From Leptospira abararensis (GTDB taxonomy: Bacteria; Spirochaetota; Leptospiria; Leptospirales; Leptospiraceae): a DNA stretch of 64,000 nt. The notes under the pieces are model-generated. The model worked only from the letters and a program-made list of their open reading frames with translations. It searched no databases and was not told the DNA's origin. Shown piece by piece: positions 39,298 to 48,082 of this stretch; the stretch's first letter is position 1; every line of letters starts with the position of its first letter. The stretch is taken from contig NZ_JAFFPR010000050.1 in assembly GCF_016918735.1 (NCBI RefSeq), positions 248,001 through 312,000 of the forward strand. Reading direction: 5' to 3'. The position numbers and the translations under genes are program-made.

Positions 39298-39425
39298 GCG
39301 TTAAGGATCCAGAGGGCTTGGTCACCTGCCATCGTTAGATGGTAGGGGACGGGAGCGTTTAGCGGACCCCGTAGGAGCCTGCCCCGTTACGTAAAAAAGT
39401 AATTATGTAAAGAGATGGGGAACGC
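39298..39425 (+). repeat. Structured ~128-bp repeat, copy B
   Basis: Same layout as copy A: GCGTTAAGG to GGGAACGC, first 46 bases identical, GC-rich. Differences in the 3' half keep pairing: TTACGTAA and TTATGTAA can pair here (one G-T wobble) where copy A has CTAC/GTAG, and CCCC/GGGG replaces CCC/GGG. Direct orientation relative to copy A, 4.4 kb apart. Its 524-bp gap also holds an unrelated CCCGG/CCGGG hairpin (39554-39572) and otherwise only AT-rich sequence. Confidence 0.75.
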
Positions 39426-39648
39426 CAAATAAAAAAATTCAAGAAGAGTGAGGAAGGTTTTCTTTTTAAATATAAGCCTGAAATAATAAATTTAAATTTT
39501 ATACTATATTAATGAATCAAAAATAGTTGAGATAAAAAATGATGATTCAAGAACCCGGCATGGGAATCCGGGCGAAACTGAATTCTGTAACTACATTTTC
39601 ACTGGTGAAATGCATCTTGATTTTTTTGTTCGAAGCTTTTGATGAGTT

Positions 39649-40404
39649 TTAAAGCAAATGTCCTCCCGATACTTCGATGTCTTGTGCTGTTACCCATCCA
39701 AAATCATCTGAAAGTAAATTCACAATTACTTTGCCGATGTCTTCGGGTAAACCAATTCTTCCAAGAGCCGTTTGCTCAGCCAAAGGTTTTATAAATTCTG
39801 GATACTTATCAAAAACTCCATCTCCAAAATTACTGTGAGTGGGGCCAGGGGATACAGCATTCACTCTGATTTTGCGAGGCGCTAGTTCGTTGGCTAAGTA
39901 ACGGGTCCAAGAAGATAGAGCTGCTTTGAGTGATCCGTAAATGGAATATCCCACAAAAGACTTGTTACTTGATGAGCTTGAAGTGTTGATGATGGCGCCG
40001 TTATCTTCCATAAATCTAAGAAGTTTTTGTGTTAGGAATAGAGGGCCTTTGTAGTTTGTATTTAAAATTTGTTCAAAGTATTCTTCGGTCAAATCTGCGA
40101 ATGTCATCGGCCCACCAACTCCACCGTTATTGACTAAATAATCGAAAGTGGTGCGATTCCAAATTTTAGATAATTGGGTTTTTACTTCTTCGGTAAACTT
40201 ATCAAAAGTTTCCTTCTTTGTAAGATCTAATTTTAAAGCTATGGCTTTTCCTTCTGAAATTTTTTCAATCTCATGAACGACCTCTTCTGCTCTGTCTTTA
40301 TAAGAATTGTAAGTGAGGATCACACCAACTCCTCGTTTGGCGAGAGTTAGAGCTGTTGCTTTGCCGATTCCATTACTTCCACCTGTTACTATTGCTATTT
40401 TCAT
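39649..40404 (-). CDS. SDR-family oxidoreductase
   Basis: About 251 residues from the ATG at 40404, which has AGGAG 6 nt upstream; the frame extends to 40443 without a ribosome site. Classical SDR motifs are TGGSNGIGKAT, NNGGVGG, and the catalytic Y-x-x-x-K (SIYGSLK) with upstream Ser run. SPGPTHSNF is the usual post-catalytic segment. Substrate unknown. Divergent from the AraC gene that probably controls it. Confidence 0.9.
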   Translation of the reverse strand: MKIAIVTGGSNGIGKATALTLAKRGVGVILTYNSYKDRAEEVVHEIEKISEGKAIALKLDLTKKETFDKFTEEVKTQLSKIWNRTTFDYLVNNGGVGGPMTFADLTEEYFEQILNTNYKGPLFLTQKLLRFMEDNGAIINTSSSSSNKSFVGYSIYGSLKAALSSWTRYLANELAPRKIRVNAVSPGPTHSNFGDGVFDKYPEFIKPLAEQTALGRIGLPEDIGKVIVNLLSDDFGWVTAQDIEVSGGHLL

Positions 40405-40596
40405 AAAATCTCCTAAGATTTTTGTTTTCTTGGTTATTACCATAGCGGAAATAAGAAAATTTCACAAGATCGGATCATACCTTTCTATTGCCTAAAACTA
40501 CCGATCTTCTATTTTTAGATGAGATTTTTATTAAAAAAAGATGATTATTAAAAATCATTAAATGCCTAAAAGGCTCATTTGTGATAGAATGAAATA

Positions 40597-41481
40597 GTGA
40601 AAGAGATACTGAGTGAGATCATTGGACTTATGGGAGAGGCTACAACAGAGCCAACGAAGACCGAACTGCCACGAGTGCTTATCATCAAAGGGGAAGTTCC
40701 AAAACACCAACTGGCTGCCATCTATGAACCGATCATTGGACTTGTTCTGCAAGGAAGTAAAACCATATCCATCGGTACACAGGTGATTCAGCTTAAGGCA
40801 CCTTCTTACTTTGTAATCCCAACGGAAATGCCTGCAACAGGTTTCGTAAAACAAGGGACAAATGGACGTCCTTATATGTCTCTCGGAATTCAGTTGGATC
40901 GAAACATATTATTAGATTTGCTTAAAGATATTCCATCTAACAATTCTGATCTAAAAATTGGTTCGAGTGAATTTTCTGCATGTCCCGCCACGCAAGGATT
41001 TTTGGAAGGCTGTCTTCGAATGTTAAGACTCCTTAAAACTCCAGAACACATTCCGGCTCTGGCACCTGTGTATGAAAGGGAAATATTATATCATGTGCTG
41101 ATTGGTCCTGATGGATGGAGGCTCCGACAACTCTTTCAATCACGTGATAAAGAATCGAACATTCACCAAGCAATTCAATGGGTGCGTCAAAATTTTATTG
41201 ATTCTTTTGAGATCGAACAACTAGCGAACAGAGCTTGTATGGGTGTTACTACATTTCACCGTCAGTTTAAATCGATCACTGGTTTAAGCCCCATTCAATT
41301 CCAAAAACAATTAAGATTACTCGAAGCACGAAAACTTTTGACGTTTAGTAGTTACTCTGTCAGCGACGCTGCGTTAGATGTCGGTTACGAAAGTGTATCT
41401 CAATTCAATAGGGAATACTCTCGTTTTTTTGGAGCCTCTCCGGCTCGTGATACTAAACTATTAAAAGAGATGGGGATATAG
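40597..41481 (+). CDS. AraC-family transcriptional regulator (AraC_N type)
   Basis: 294 residues from a GTG at 40597. The N-terminal cupin-like domain (about 25-165, YEPIIGLVLQGSKTI) matches the AraC_N group, whose neighbours are often reductases. Two C-terminal HTH motifs (IEQLANRACMGVTTFHRQFK and VSDAALDVGYESVSQFNREY) end in FGASPARD. Divergent from the SDR gene, so it likely regulates that gene. Confidence 0.92.
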   Translation: MKEILSEIIGLMGEATTEPTKTELPRVLIIKGEVPKHQLAAIYEPIIGLVLQGSKTISIGTQVIQLKAPSYFVIPTEMPATGFVKQGTNGRPYMSLGIQLDRNILLDLLKDIPSNNSDLKIGSSEFSACPATQGFLEGCLRMLRLLKTPEHIPALAPVYEREILYHVLIGPDGWRLRQLFQSRDKESNIHQAIQWVRQNFIDSFEIEQLANRACMGVTTFHRQFKSITGLSPIQFQKQLRLLEARKLLTFSSYSVSDAALDVGYESVSQFNREYSRFFGASPARDTKLLKEMGI

Positions 41482-41534
41482 TGAATTAAGTAATAAGATG
41501 TTGTAAATTATATTTATAATTTAATGTTATACTT

Positions 41535-42020
41535 ATGAAATCGGAAATAGTAGAAATTGATCAAAAAATTGTCATTGGTATGAAATTAGAAATGTCTCTA
41601 GTGGAGAATCAAACACAATCATTGTGGCAAAAGTTTATTCCAAAATCAAAAGATATTCCAAATCGATTGGACTCCAATTTAATTTCAATGGCAGTTTATT
41701 CTCCTGGTTACTTTCAGAGTTTTAATCCATCCAACAGATTTATAAAATGGGCAGGAGTCGAGGTGAGTGACGCTTCTGATAAGGCAACATTATCCGCTGA
41801 TTTAGAAATAATGAAAATTCCATCAGGCCTTTATGTTCGATTTTTGTATCAAGGTTTACCAAGTGATGCCGGCCCTTTTTACCAATCAATATTTCAAGAA
41901 TGGATTCCTAACTCGGGGTATAGGTTGGATCACCGTCCTCATTTTGAAGTGATGGGAGACAAATACAGAAATAACGATCAGAGTTCTGAAGAGATGATTT
42001 TTATTCCAGTAATGAAGTGA
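41535..42020 (+). CDS. GyrI-like small-molecule-binding protein
   Basis: 161 residues. Starts with EIVEIDQKIVIGMKLEMS and includes MAVYSPGYFQSFNPSNRFIKWAGVEVS in parts, ending with RLDHRPHFEVMGDKY, the stand-alone effector-binding (GyrI/AraC_E) fold. No DNA-binding part. May sequester a toxic or signalling compound. Follows the AraC gene by 53 bp on the same strand. Confidence 0.82.
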   Translation: MKSEIVEIDQKIVIGMKLEMSLVENQTQSLWQKFIPKSKDIPNRLDSNLISMAVYSPGYFQSFNPSNRFIKWAGVEVSDASDKATLSADLEIMKIPSGLYVRFLYQGLPSDAGPFYQSIFQEWIPNSGYRLDHRPHFEVMGDKYRNNDQSSEEMIFIPVMK

Positions 42021-42132
42021 TAATGCATCATAACAAATAGTTGATTGATCTAAAGCCATGCAGCTTGGAAATCTTATTGGTAACAATCGATTTCTTAGTT
42101 GCTTCAAATTTCTATTTGGATACAATGAACTG

Positions 42133-42632
42133 ATGCGTTTCTTGCTTTTAGTTTTCCTCTTTTTCCAATGCACACAAGCAGACCTGAACAACCAAAGTGA
42201 ATTTGGGACAGATTCATTTTGGAAAACGCAATCGATCCTTTGTCTGACAGGACAAAGTTCTGCCTGTAACACTGAGGTTCCCGTTTGCACCACTTGTCGG
42301 TTTTTGCAGTGGTGGAATTTCCGAACACATAGATTGGATTTTAAAGTCTAACACTTCTTATACTAGGGCTGCTGATTCTGCAACGTTTGCAGTTACCAAT
42401 AGTGTTGGAATTTTCAATTCACAGTTGGTGCATGTGGATACTACACCCCTCACCAATACCTTAACCGGTCTTGCAACGGGGTTGGACGACTCGCACGAGT
42501 AACCATTGCAATCGTGGGACGGATGGAACAGGAACAGGCAATGCTGGTGTTGCTGCAAGTAGCGTTTCTTTTTTCACTTCTACATTAGGAGATTGTAGTG
42601 CTGCCTCTGTTATCGTATGTGTAGAACAGTAA
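42133..42632 (+). pseudogene. Broken DUF1554-type lipoprotein gene
   Basis: The start is intact: ATG at 42133, signal MRFLLLVFLFFQC with lipobox Cys. Downstream, similarity to the Leptospira DUF1554 lipoproteins continues in other frames. One frame gives EHIDWILKSNTSYTRAADS and later TPLTNTLTGLATG. After a second shift near 42470 another gives TSNHCNRGTDGTGTG and a C-terminal VIVCVEQ ending at 42632. At least two frameshifts, so it is not expressible as one protein. Called from reading frames by eye. Confidence 0.7.
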
Positions 42633-42739
42633 AACCACCAAATAGAAAATCCATTGTCTTTTTTTTAAATAATTCTACCAACTATAATCGAGATCTTCGA
42701 TACAGGCATCAGAATCAACTTAGGAGGGATTGACATTCT

Positions 42740-43321
42740 ATGGATCAAGATAGCGAAATTCCCATCAAATCGTTTTCTTCTCAAAATAAATGGAGGGAAT
42801 GGCTTAAGGTAAATTATTCCCATTTTCATAATGGTATTTGGTTACAAATTTATAAAAAAGATTCAGGTAAAAAAACTATAACCTATGATGAGGCACTAGA
42901 TGAAGCACTTTGTTTTGGCTGGATAGATAGCCAGAAAAAAACATATGATGAAAAATCTTGGCTTCAAAAATTTACTCCACGCAGACCAAGAAGCATATGG
43001 TCAAAACGAAATAGAGAACGAGTTAATTCGCTTATCAAAGAAAAACGAATGCAACCCTCTGGATTAAAAGAAATAGAGACGGCAAAAAAAGATGGTAGAT
43101 GGGATAAGGCTTATGATTCTCCCAGCAAAATGGAAATCCCTTCAGATTTTTTAACTATAATAGCAAAAGACAAACATACATACGAATTTTTTAAAACATT
43201 GAATAAAACAAACCTATATGCAATTGCTTGGAGACTACAAACTGCAAAAACTCAAGAGACCAGAGAAAAACGAATGAACGCCCTTCTAGAAATGATGAAG
43301 AATCGAAAAAAAATACATTAA
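42740..43321 (+). CDS. YdeI/OmpD-associated-like protein
   Basis: 193 residues. The HNGIWLQIYKKDSGKKTITYDEALDEALCFGWIDSQ region, broken here by position, is diagnostic of the YdeI/OmdA family; a TPRRPRSIWSKRN segment follows and the C-terminus is a helical RMNALLEMMK. Cytosolic and of unclear function, associated with peptide resistance in some bacteria. ATG at 42740 with GGAGG about 12 nt upstream. Confidence 0.8.
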   Translation: MDQDSEIPIKSFSSQNKWREWLKVNYSHFHNGIWLQIYKKDSGKKTITYDEALDEALCFGWIDSQKKTYDEKSWLQKFTPRRPRSIWSKRNRERVNSLIKEKRMQPSGLKEIETAKKDGRWDKAYDSPSKMEIPSDFLTIIAKDKHTYEFFKTLNKTNLYAIAWRLQTAKTQETREKRMNALLEMMKNRKKIH

Positions 43322-43539
43322 ACTTCTAAAAGAAATTAGTCGAATTTCTGGCATTAACACTCCAGATTTGTTACTTTTTGAAACTAGAAGTTGGGTTACT
43401 CTTCAAACAATGTACTAAGGTTCTTTCTGTTTAAAAAATTCATCTTAAAAAAACACCTAATATTGTTTTTGTGAAGATGATAAAAGTTGAGATTTAATAG
43501 CATTTTTTGAGAAATCAGGCTTGCCAATTGAGTTCGGAC

Positions 43540-43559
43540 ACATAGATATGCTTCTATGT
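43540..43559 (+). promoter_or_regulatory. Small hairpin covering a start codon
   Basis: ACATAGA (43540-43546) pairs with TCTATGT (43553-43559); the second arm contains the ATG (43556-43558) of the next ORF. No Shine-Dalgarno sits in front of this ATG. If it is the true start, the hairpin would mask it. The 234-bp gap before it shows no gene. Confidence 0.3.
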
Positions 43560-43933
43560 CTTCCTCATCGAAACAATCCCTCTATCATCGATTTTTAGGT
43601 TTTTATTTTCGCCTACTTTGTATACTTGCTGTTGATTTGATTGTAACAAACATAAACGGACAGGTACTGGGTCTGACGAGTATGTATGAAAAACCCCTTG
43701 TAACCTTGATTGGCATGGGTGTGATCCTTTTGCTCTTTTTCTTTTTGTTCTCCATAATTGATAGGCTAACAAAGTTTGTTTTAAAAGTAACTGTTGAAAT
43801 GGGTAATCTTTTGGTTTTTCGTAAAACGGCCGTCTTTCTTATCTTATGCGGGATTTCATTTGGAATCTACATGTGTTATTATCATACTTGGTTCGGTGTT
43901 TGGCCTAAGATTAAAATTGCTTCTTTTATTTGA
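43556..43933 (+). CDS. Hypothetical membrane protein
   Basis: 125 residues with three or four hydrophobic segments (about 12-32, 45-65, 85-110). No family recognised. The ribosome site is not evident and the start codon lies inside a small hairpin, so the start may be elsewhere. Confidence 0.5.
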   Translation: MSSSSKQSLYHRFLGFYFRLLCILAVDLIVTNINGQVLGLTSMYEKPLVTLIGMGVILLLFFFLFSIIDRLTKFVLKVTVEMGNLLVFRKTAVFLILCGISFGIYMCYYHTWFGVWPKIKIASFI

Positions 43934-43962
43934 TGAAATCATAATTAGATTCAATTATTTAA

Positions 43963-44352
43963 TCAATGATTCTGATTGAATAAAATTTCTTTATATTTAT
44001 CAGTTATATCCCAATCACCTTTACCGTCTGGTTTCATAATAAAAGCTTCGCCTCCTTTTGCCCACCAAACTAAAGTTTTGTCATCTGTATAACGAATTCC
44101 GGACGCAGCCATTCCTTGATTTAAAGTGATCGGTTGGTGATTCGGAATATTTACGGTCACTGAATATATGCCTTCCTCTTTTGTCGGATTATGGTAAACT
44201 GCCGTAATTTTTTGGCCATTTTCAGCTTGGTAAACTACCTCTATGTTTTCGTAAGCAGGTGTACAATAGAGAGAGATTAGACAAATAGCTGTCGTTATAG
44301 TAATGTTAAATATAGAGATAATTTTCAAGTTGTTAGGTGTTTTCAATGTCAC
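43963..44352 (-). CDS. MliC-like (lysozyme-inhibitor type) lipoprotein
   Basis: 129 residues. Hydrophobic signal with lipobox-like LISLYC. The body has the MliC/PliC pattern: VVYQAENGQKITAVYHN then MAASGIRYTDDKTLVWWAKGGEAFIM. The usual second disulfide Cys seem absent. The family inhibits C-type lysozymes at the cell envelope. Inhibition is not proven for this member. Confidence 0.65.
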   Translation of the reverse strand: MTLKTPNNLKIISIFNITITTAICLISLYCTPAYENIEVVYQAENGQKITAVYHNPTKEEGIYSVTVNIPNHQPITLNQGMAASGIRYTDDKTLVWWAKGGEAFIMKPDGKGDWDITDKYKEILFNQNH

Positions 44353-44455
44353 TCAGTCTCAGGCATCCTGCCTAGAACTTCCTCCGCAGATTATTTGTTA
44401 GATGATTATGAGAATATAGAATTGATATTTTAAGATGAATTATAGTAAACTTTTG

Positions 44456-44745
44456 CTAGTAACCCAGTGGAGGCGTTTGTTTCGAACAGCACCCATGGAT
44501 GGGTGCGGGCCGGAGCTCTGGCCATGGAGGGCCAGGCGAACGCGAGAAGCGAATGCCGTAACTTTGGAGACGCCGGGAGTCGGTCTCCGGTGCCTTCCCA
44601 TCCAGGTCAGGCAACCTCCGACCCGTCCTGCTCGAGGTCTCAGGCATCCTGCCTTCGACAGAAACAGCTTCACGCTCCCTATGGGTCGCTACTGTTTCTG
44701 ACTCTCGCAGTCGTTCGACTCCCATCGTAAATCTTTTGTTAGATG
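44456..44745. repeat. GC-rich multi-hairpin block beside ssrA
   Basis: About 290 bp with GC near 60% in an AT-rich neighbourhood. Hairpins: 44489-44506 (GCACCCAT/ATGGGTGC), 44518-44535 (CTGGCC/GGCCAG), 44566-44588 (GGAGAC/GTCTCC), 44659-44700 (CAGAAACAG/CTGTTTCTG). Long overlapping ORFs on both strands are a by-product of composition. An 18-bp direct repeat links 44637-44654 to 44356-44373. A non-coding mobile or structured element is likely; family unknown. Confidence 0.6.
44560..44582. repeat. Duplicate of the ssrA 3' end (att-like)
   Basis: 23 bases identical to 44774-44796, which are the T-arm/acceptor end of the tmRNA gene. The second copy lies 214 bp further out, inside the GC-rich block. 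tmRNA 3' ends are common integrase targets, so this may be the far end of a former or minimal integrated element. No integrase gene lies between the two copies. Confidence 0.6.
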
Positions 44746-44778
44746 AAAAAAAAATGGATATTAAGTGGAAAAAAACTT

Positions 44779-45127
44779 TGGAGACGCCGGGAGTCGAACC
44801 CGGGTCCTATCGTCCTCAAATGCAGCTTCTACACGTTTAGTTTGCAAATAAATTTCGGAAAGACTTACCCTACAAACGGGGGACTAATTCCTATCCTACT
44901 TAGAGTTCAATTCGGCCCGAAGCGGGCGACAGATCCGAAAGGTCCTTAGAGAGGTGTCGGTTTCTTGGCCACCTAAGGAAACAGCCATGGAAACCGTAGA
45001 GCTTAAAACTAAGCTGCTAGAGCAAATTCGTTATTTGCAGTTATTGTTTTGAAGGTTTTTAAGAGGACCCTCACCCCTACGTGCCACTGAACCCAAGCCA
45101 ACAACAGTCGAAACCAATGTCGTCCCC
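44779..45127 (-). ncRNA. ssrA: Transfer-messenger RNA (tmRNA)
   Basis: About 349 nt. The 5' GGGGACG pairs with the 3' CGTCTCC (one G-U), and the T-arm GGGTTCGACTCCC is present near the 3' end. After discriminator A the genome continues AAG, so CCA is not encoded and must be added. The tag reading frame is at 45009-45038: Ala resume codon, then ANNEFALAA counted with it as nine residues, then TAG. A second in-frame TAA follows. It rescues stalled ribosomes with SmpB. Confidence 0.95.
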
Positions 45128-45224
45128 AATTCTTACTACTTAGACGAGTAAAACACGAGAGTTCGAAAGGAAAAGCAAAAAAGGTTGAATTGGAGTTTTG
45201 GTATGATGGAATGAAAGAATTCCT

Positions 45225-46361
45225 ATGAATTTATCCATTCGATTCCTATTTACAGCGACTTTCTTTCTATTTTTGGCTATGTTTTGCTCTCCAAAGGAAC
45301 TTCCTTCGGATGCAGAAATTCGGGCAGCGGTTTACGGAAAAGATGCGGGACAAGCCGTTCGAGTTTTAGGCCAAAAGCAGATCAATTTGGATGAAACTCC
45401 CGAAATGGAAACTTTAGTCTTGTTTCAGTCAGGGACAAGTGAGGTTCTTGCGGCCTTTCGTAGAGACGGTTCTAGTTGGACCTTTCTTTGGAAATTGGAA
45501 TATTTTTTACAAAACTTAGGGCCCATGTTTTATGATGGCAAACTGAAATCTTGGGTTTCGGGGTCTGCTCCAGGAAAAGAAAAAGTTACTTTTGCTGGGG
45601 ATTGTCTTCGCCGGATTGTTGTTGCAGAACTTCCTGGAGATAATTTTAATTCTGTCTTTATCGAAGTACTCGCCGAAGAACCACCGTTAGGTTTATTTTC
45701 TGTTCCTATGGGATATCGTAAAGGCAAAAAAATTTGGGATGGTTTTCAACTCAAAGAACATGAAGAGTTAAAAAGAAGTAAACGTGTAGACTTTGAATAC
45801 AGTGCCAAGGACAAATCTTTTCGTATTTTCCCAACCAATCCAAATTATTCCCAAGAGTTTGTGTATAATGGCTGGGAGATGTTAGCAAACCTTCCTATGC
45901 AACCAGTGCCTTCCTTTGTATCTCTAGAAGTGACTCCGAAATTTGAAATTGGTAAAGAATCCCAAGTGACTTTGCAACTTAAGAATCGCGGAAACTATGT
46001 GAGTTTGACTTATCTTTCTTTGTCTTTTCCGGAAGCAGGAAGTGTTCGGTTGGCAGGAGAGACCCAAGGAGTTAGGATTTATAAAAAAGGAGATATTGTT
46101 TACAATATTGTTTCTAATAAAAAAGTTCCTGCAGAATATCCTTTGTTAGAAGTTACGAAAGAAGGTTGGGCAAATAATTTTCGTTATGGAATTAAGTTTT
46201 ATTACACTCCGAAAGAATCTGTGACACCAAAAATATTATTCCGTTCCACTTATAAATTTTATCATGAAATAGTTTCTATTCCCAATCAGTTTTCCATTGC
46301 TCCGTTTGAACGTGACCAACAAGGATTTCCTTCCTATCTTTTGGGAGCACCAACTAACTAA
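45225..46361 (+). CDS. Hypothetical lipoprotein
   Basis: 378 residues. Signal with lipobox-like FLAMFC, Cys at about residue 21. The C-terminal half has an Ig-like, surface-protein look (KFEIGKESQVTLQLKNRGNYVSLTYLSLSFP). No family recognised. 6 bp before the next gene; it leads a three-gene run ending with MotB. Confidence 0.6.
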   Translation: MNLSIRFLFTATFFLFLAMFCSPKELPSDAEIRAAVYGKDAGQAVRVLGQKQINLDETPEMETLVLFQSGTSEVLAAFRRDGSSWTFLWKLEYFLQNLGPMFYDGKLKSWVSGSAPGKEKVTFAGDCLRRIVVAELPGDNFNSVFIEVLAEEPPLGLFSVPMGYRKGKKIWDGFQLKEHEELKRSKRVDFEYSAKDKSFRIFPTNPNYSQEFVYNGWEMLANLPMQPVPSFVSLEVTPKFEIGKESQVTLQLKNRGNYVSLTYLSLSFPEAGSVRLAGETQGVRIYKKGDIVYNIVSNKKVPAEYPLLEVTKEGWANNFRYGIKFYYTPKESVTPKILFRSTYKFYHEIVSIPNQFSIAPFERDQQGFPSYLLGAPTN

Positions 46362-46367
46362 ACGGAA

Positions 46368-47021
46368 ATGAAACACCAATTGACGGAAGAAGTCAAACTA
46401 GCAAGAAGAGAGATTGTTCGTGTCCAGGTGGATCGATTTCATCTTTATTATTATGATTTTTTCCATCGCAAAGAGACAATAGAGATGGCAAAGTTCTTCT
46501 TTGAAACTGTTTATAATTTAGATGGAAAAGAAGAATGGGAGACATTAGCTTTCACTACCTATGATAAAGTCAAAAACATGATGAAAGAAGGTACAAGAGA
46601 AAGTGTCGAACGACTTATGGAACTCAATACCATCACTGATGATCTAGACATTGAAATGGCCAAACTTCTTATTTCGAAGGGTTGGCAACTTGGAAAAGAA
46701 ATAGATCAGGAAGAATATTTTGCACTTTTTTGTGAGTTGGATCGAAGGGAAATTCGAAAAAAACAATTAGAAGTTGTACTCTTCAATCTTAAAAAATTCT
46801 ATGAGTTGGCGCACAAACCGGTGAGTGCTTATATTATCAAACCTGCTGCTATGATGTCTCGTTTACTTGGAGTTTACCCCCTTTTTAAAAAAGTAGAACA
46901 GGGGTACTATGCCACTTTACCTGTCGGCCAAGATTTATTTAATGAGTTCTATGCGAAAGTAAAGGAAAAGGAATGGGAATTTTTGTATAAAGCCTTCCCA
47001 ACTCTCAAAGAGGAAATATGA
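46368..47021 (+). CDS. Hypothetical protein upstream of motB
   Basis: 217 residues, soluble and mostly alpha-helical with many charged residues (for example YYYDFFHRKETIEMAKFFFE). No signal peptide or motif I can name. Overlaps MotB by 4 bp (ATGA), so translation is coupled and a role linked to motility or the cell wall is suggested by context only. Confidence 0.65.
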   Translation: MKHQLTEEVKLARREIVRVQVDRFHLYYYDFFHRKETIEMAKFFFETVYNLDGKEEWETLAFTTYDKVKNMMKEGTRESVERLMELNTITDDLDIEMAKLLISKGWQLGKEIDQEEYFALFCELDRREIRKKQLEVVLFNLKKFYELAHKPVSAYIIKPAAMMSRLLGVYPLFKKVEQGYYATLPVGQDLFNEFYAKVKEKEWEFLYKAFPTLKEEI

Positions 47022-47755
47022 GAAGACGCTCCCGATTTGTATCAAAAGAAGAAGAACATATCGAGGCTCATGATCGTTGGTTATTGACATATGCCGATAT
47101 GATCACGTTGTTGCTTGGACTTTTTATTATACTATATGCGATCAGCAAAGTTGATGCGAATCGCCTAACAGAAGTAGCAAAAGATATTAAACGAGGTTTT
47201 GGCTTGAACGTAAGTTCGGTTGGTGCCATTTTAGAAGGTGGTTCGGGAATTTTAGAAGACGATACTATGGAACCAAAGTCACAAGTGTTTCGACTTTGGG
47301 AACGGATTGGTTTTGCTCTAAAGGCACTTCGGGAAAAAACAAAGTTAAAGCTCGGTCTTGCCGAAACAGAAGAACTCAAATTGACTTTCGCTGGTTCTGA
47401 TTTGGCTTCGGATGATATTTTGAAAGCAGATCCAGATCTTAAATTTGCTTTTGAACAATTGGCTGTATTATCTAAAGGAATGGATATTGACATTGTCGTT
47501 CGAGTGCAAATTCCCTATGAATCACAAATTGATAAATCGAAATTTCAAAACTCATGGGATTATCATTCCCATCGGGCTTCATTACTGGCTGAAAAATTAG
47601 TTAATGAATATGGCATTCCGAAAGAACAAATATCTGTCCAAGGTTATGCGGTTTTTCAAAAAACAAAAGAATCAGACACGCCAGAAAAAAAAGCCAAAGA
47701 AGAACGAATCGAAATTCTCATCCGTAAAAAAGATACATTAGAAAATTCGAAATAA
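47018..47755 (+). CDS. MotB-family / OmpA-like flagellar-motor-type protein
   Basis: 245 residues. One TM segment (TYADMITLLLGLFIILYAI, about 26-46) carries the proton-channel Asp in YADM, and a C-terminal OmpA/peptidoglycan-binding domain follows (HSHRASLLAEKLVNEYG, AKEERIEILIRKK). No MotA beside it, so either it is a second stator unit or a MotB-like scaffold. Tag motB is not assigned because of this. First 4 bp overlap the preceding gene. Confidence 0.85.
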   Translation: MRRRSRFVSKEEEHIEAHDRWLLTYADMITLLLGLFIILYAISKVDANRLTEVAKDIKRGFGLNVSSVGAILEGGSGILEDDTMEPKSQVFRLWERIGFALKALREKTKLKLGLAETEELKLTFAGSDLASDDILKADPDLKFAFEQLAVLSKGMDIDIVVRVQIPYESQIDKSKFQNSWDYHSHRASLLAEKLVNEYGIPKEQISVQGYAVFQKTKESDTPEKKAKEERIEILIRKKDTLENSK

Positions 47756-48082
47756 TGAAAGGAACAATATTAGAAAGATATGAACTTACAAAATAGACTT
47801 GATTCAATTTCTGGAGGAAATAGTCGAGATTCGTATATTATCCTTTTTTTTGGGTATAAACTCAATATGCTTAACACACACACACTTTTTGAAAATATGT
47901 ATAATACATTTAAAACGAGTGGTTTACGGGGAATTAAAGTTGTCGCTGCGAATATATGCAATTCGGATATCACTCGCTATCTGGGGAATAAACGCACTGC
48001 AATAATAATCCGAGTTGTTTCTGTTTTTAAACGAATTGCGGTTATAATCCAAAATTTACATTTATCAGTTACTATAATAAAC

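Noticed and set aside
34883..39425. Integron attC sites for the paired repeats
   Set aside because: The elements start with GTT-type and end with AAC-type cores, the reverse of the attC order, and their central sequence is too conserved. No integrase is present.
44435..44730. Several overlapping ORFs of 77-89 residues on both strands
   Set aside because: They arise from the GC-rich block with few stops in any frame; no start site or codon pattern supports them.
44743..44949. Plus-strand ORF of 68 residues over ssrA
   Set aside because: It is antisense to the tmRNA gene, which explains the sequence fully.
47780..48082. N-terminal 101 codons of the long frame before the Cys-rich lipoprotein
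   Set aside because: Composition is unlike protein and the lipobox lies far inside, so the region is treated as intergenic.
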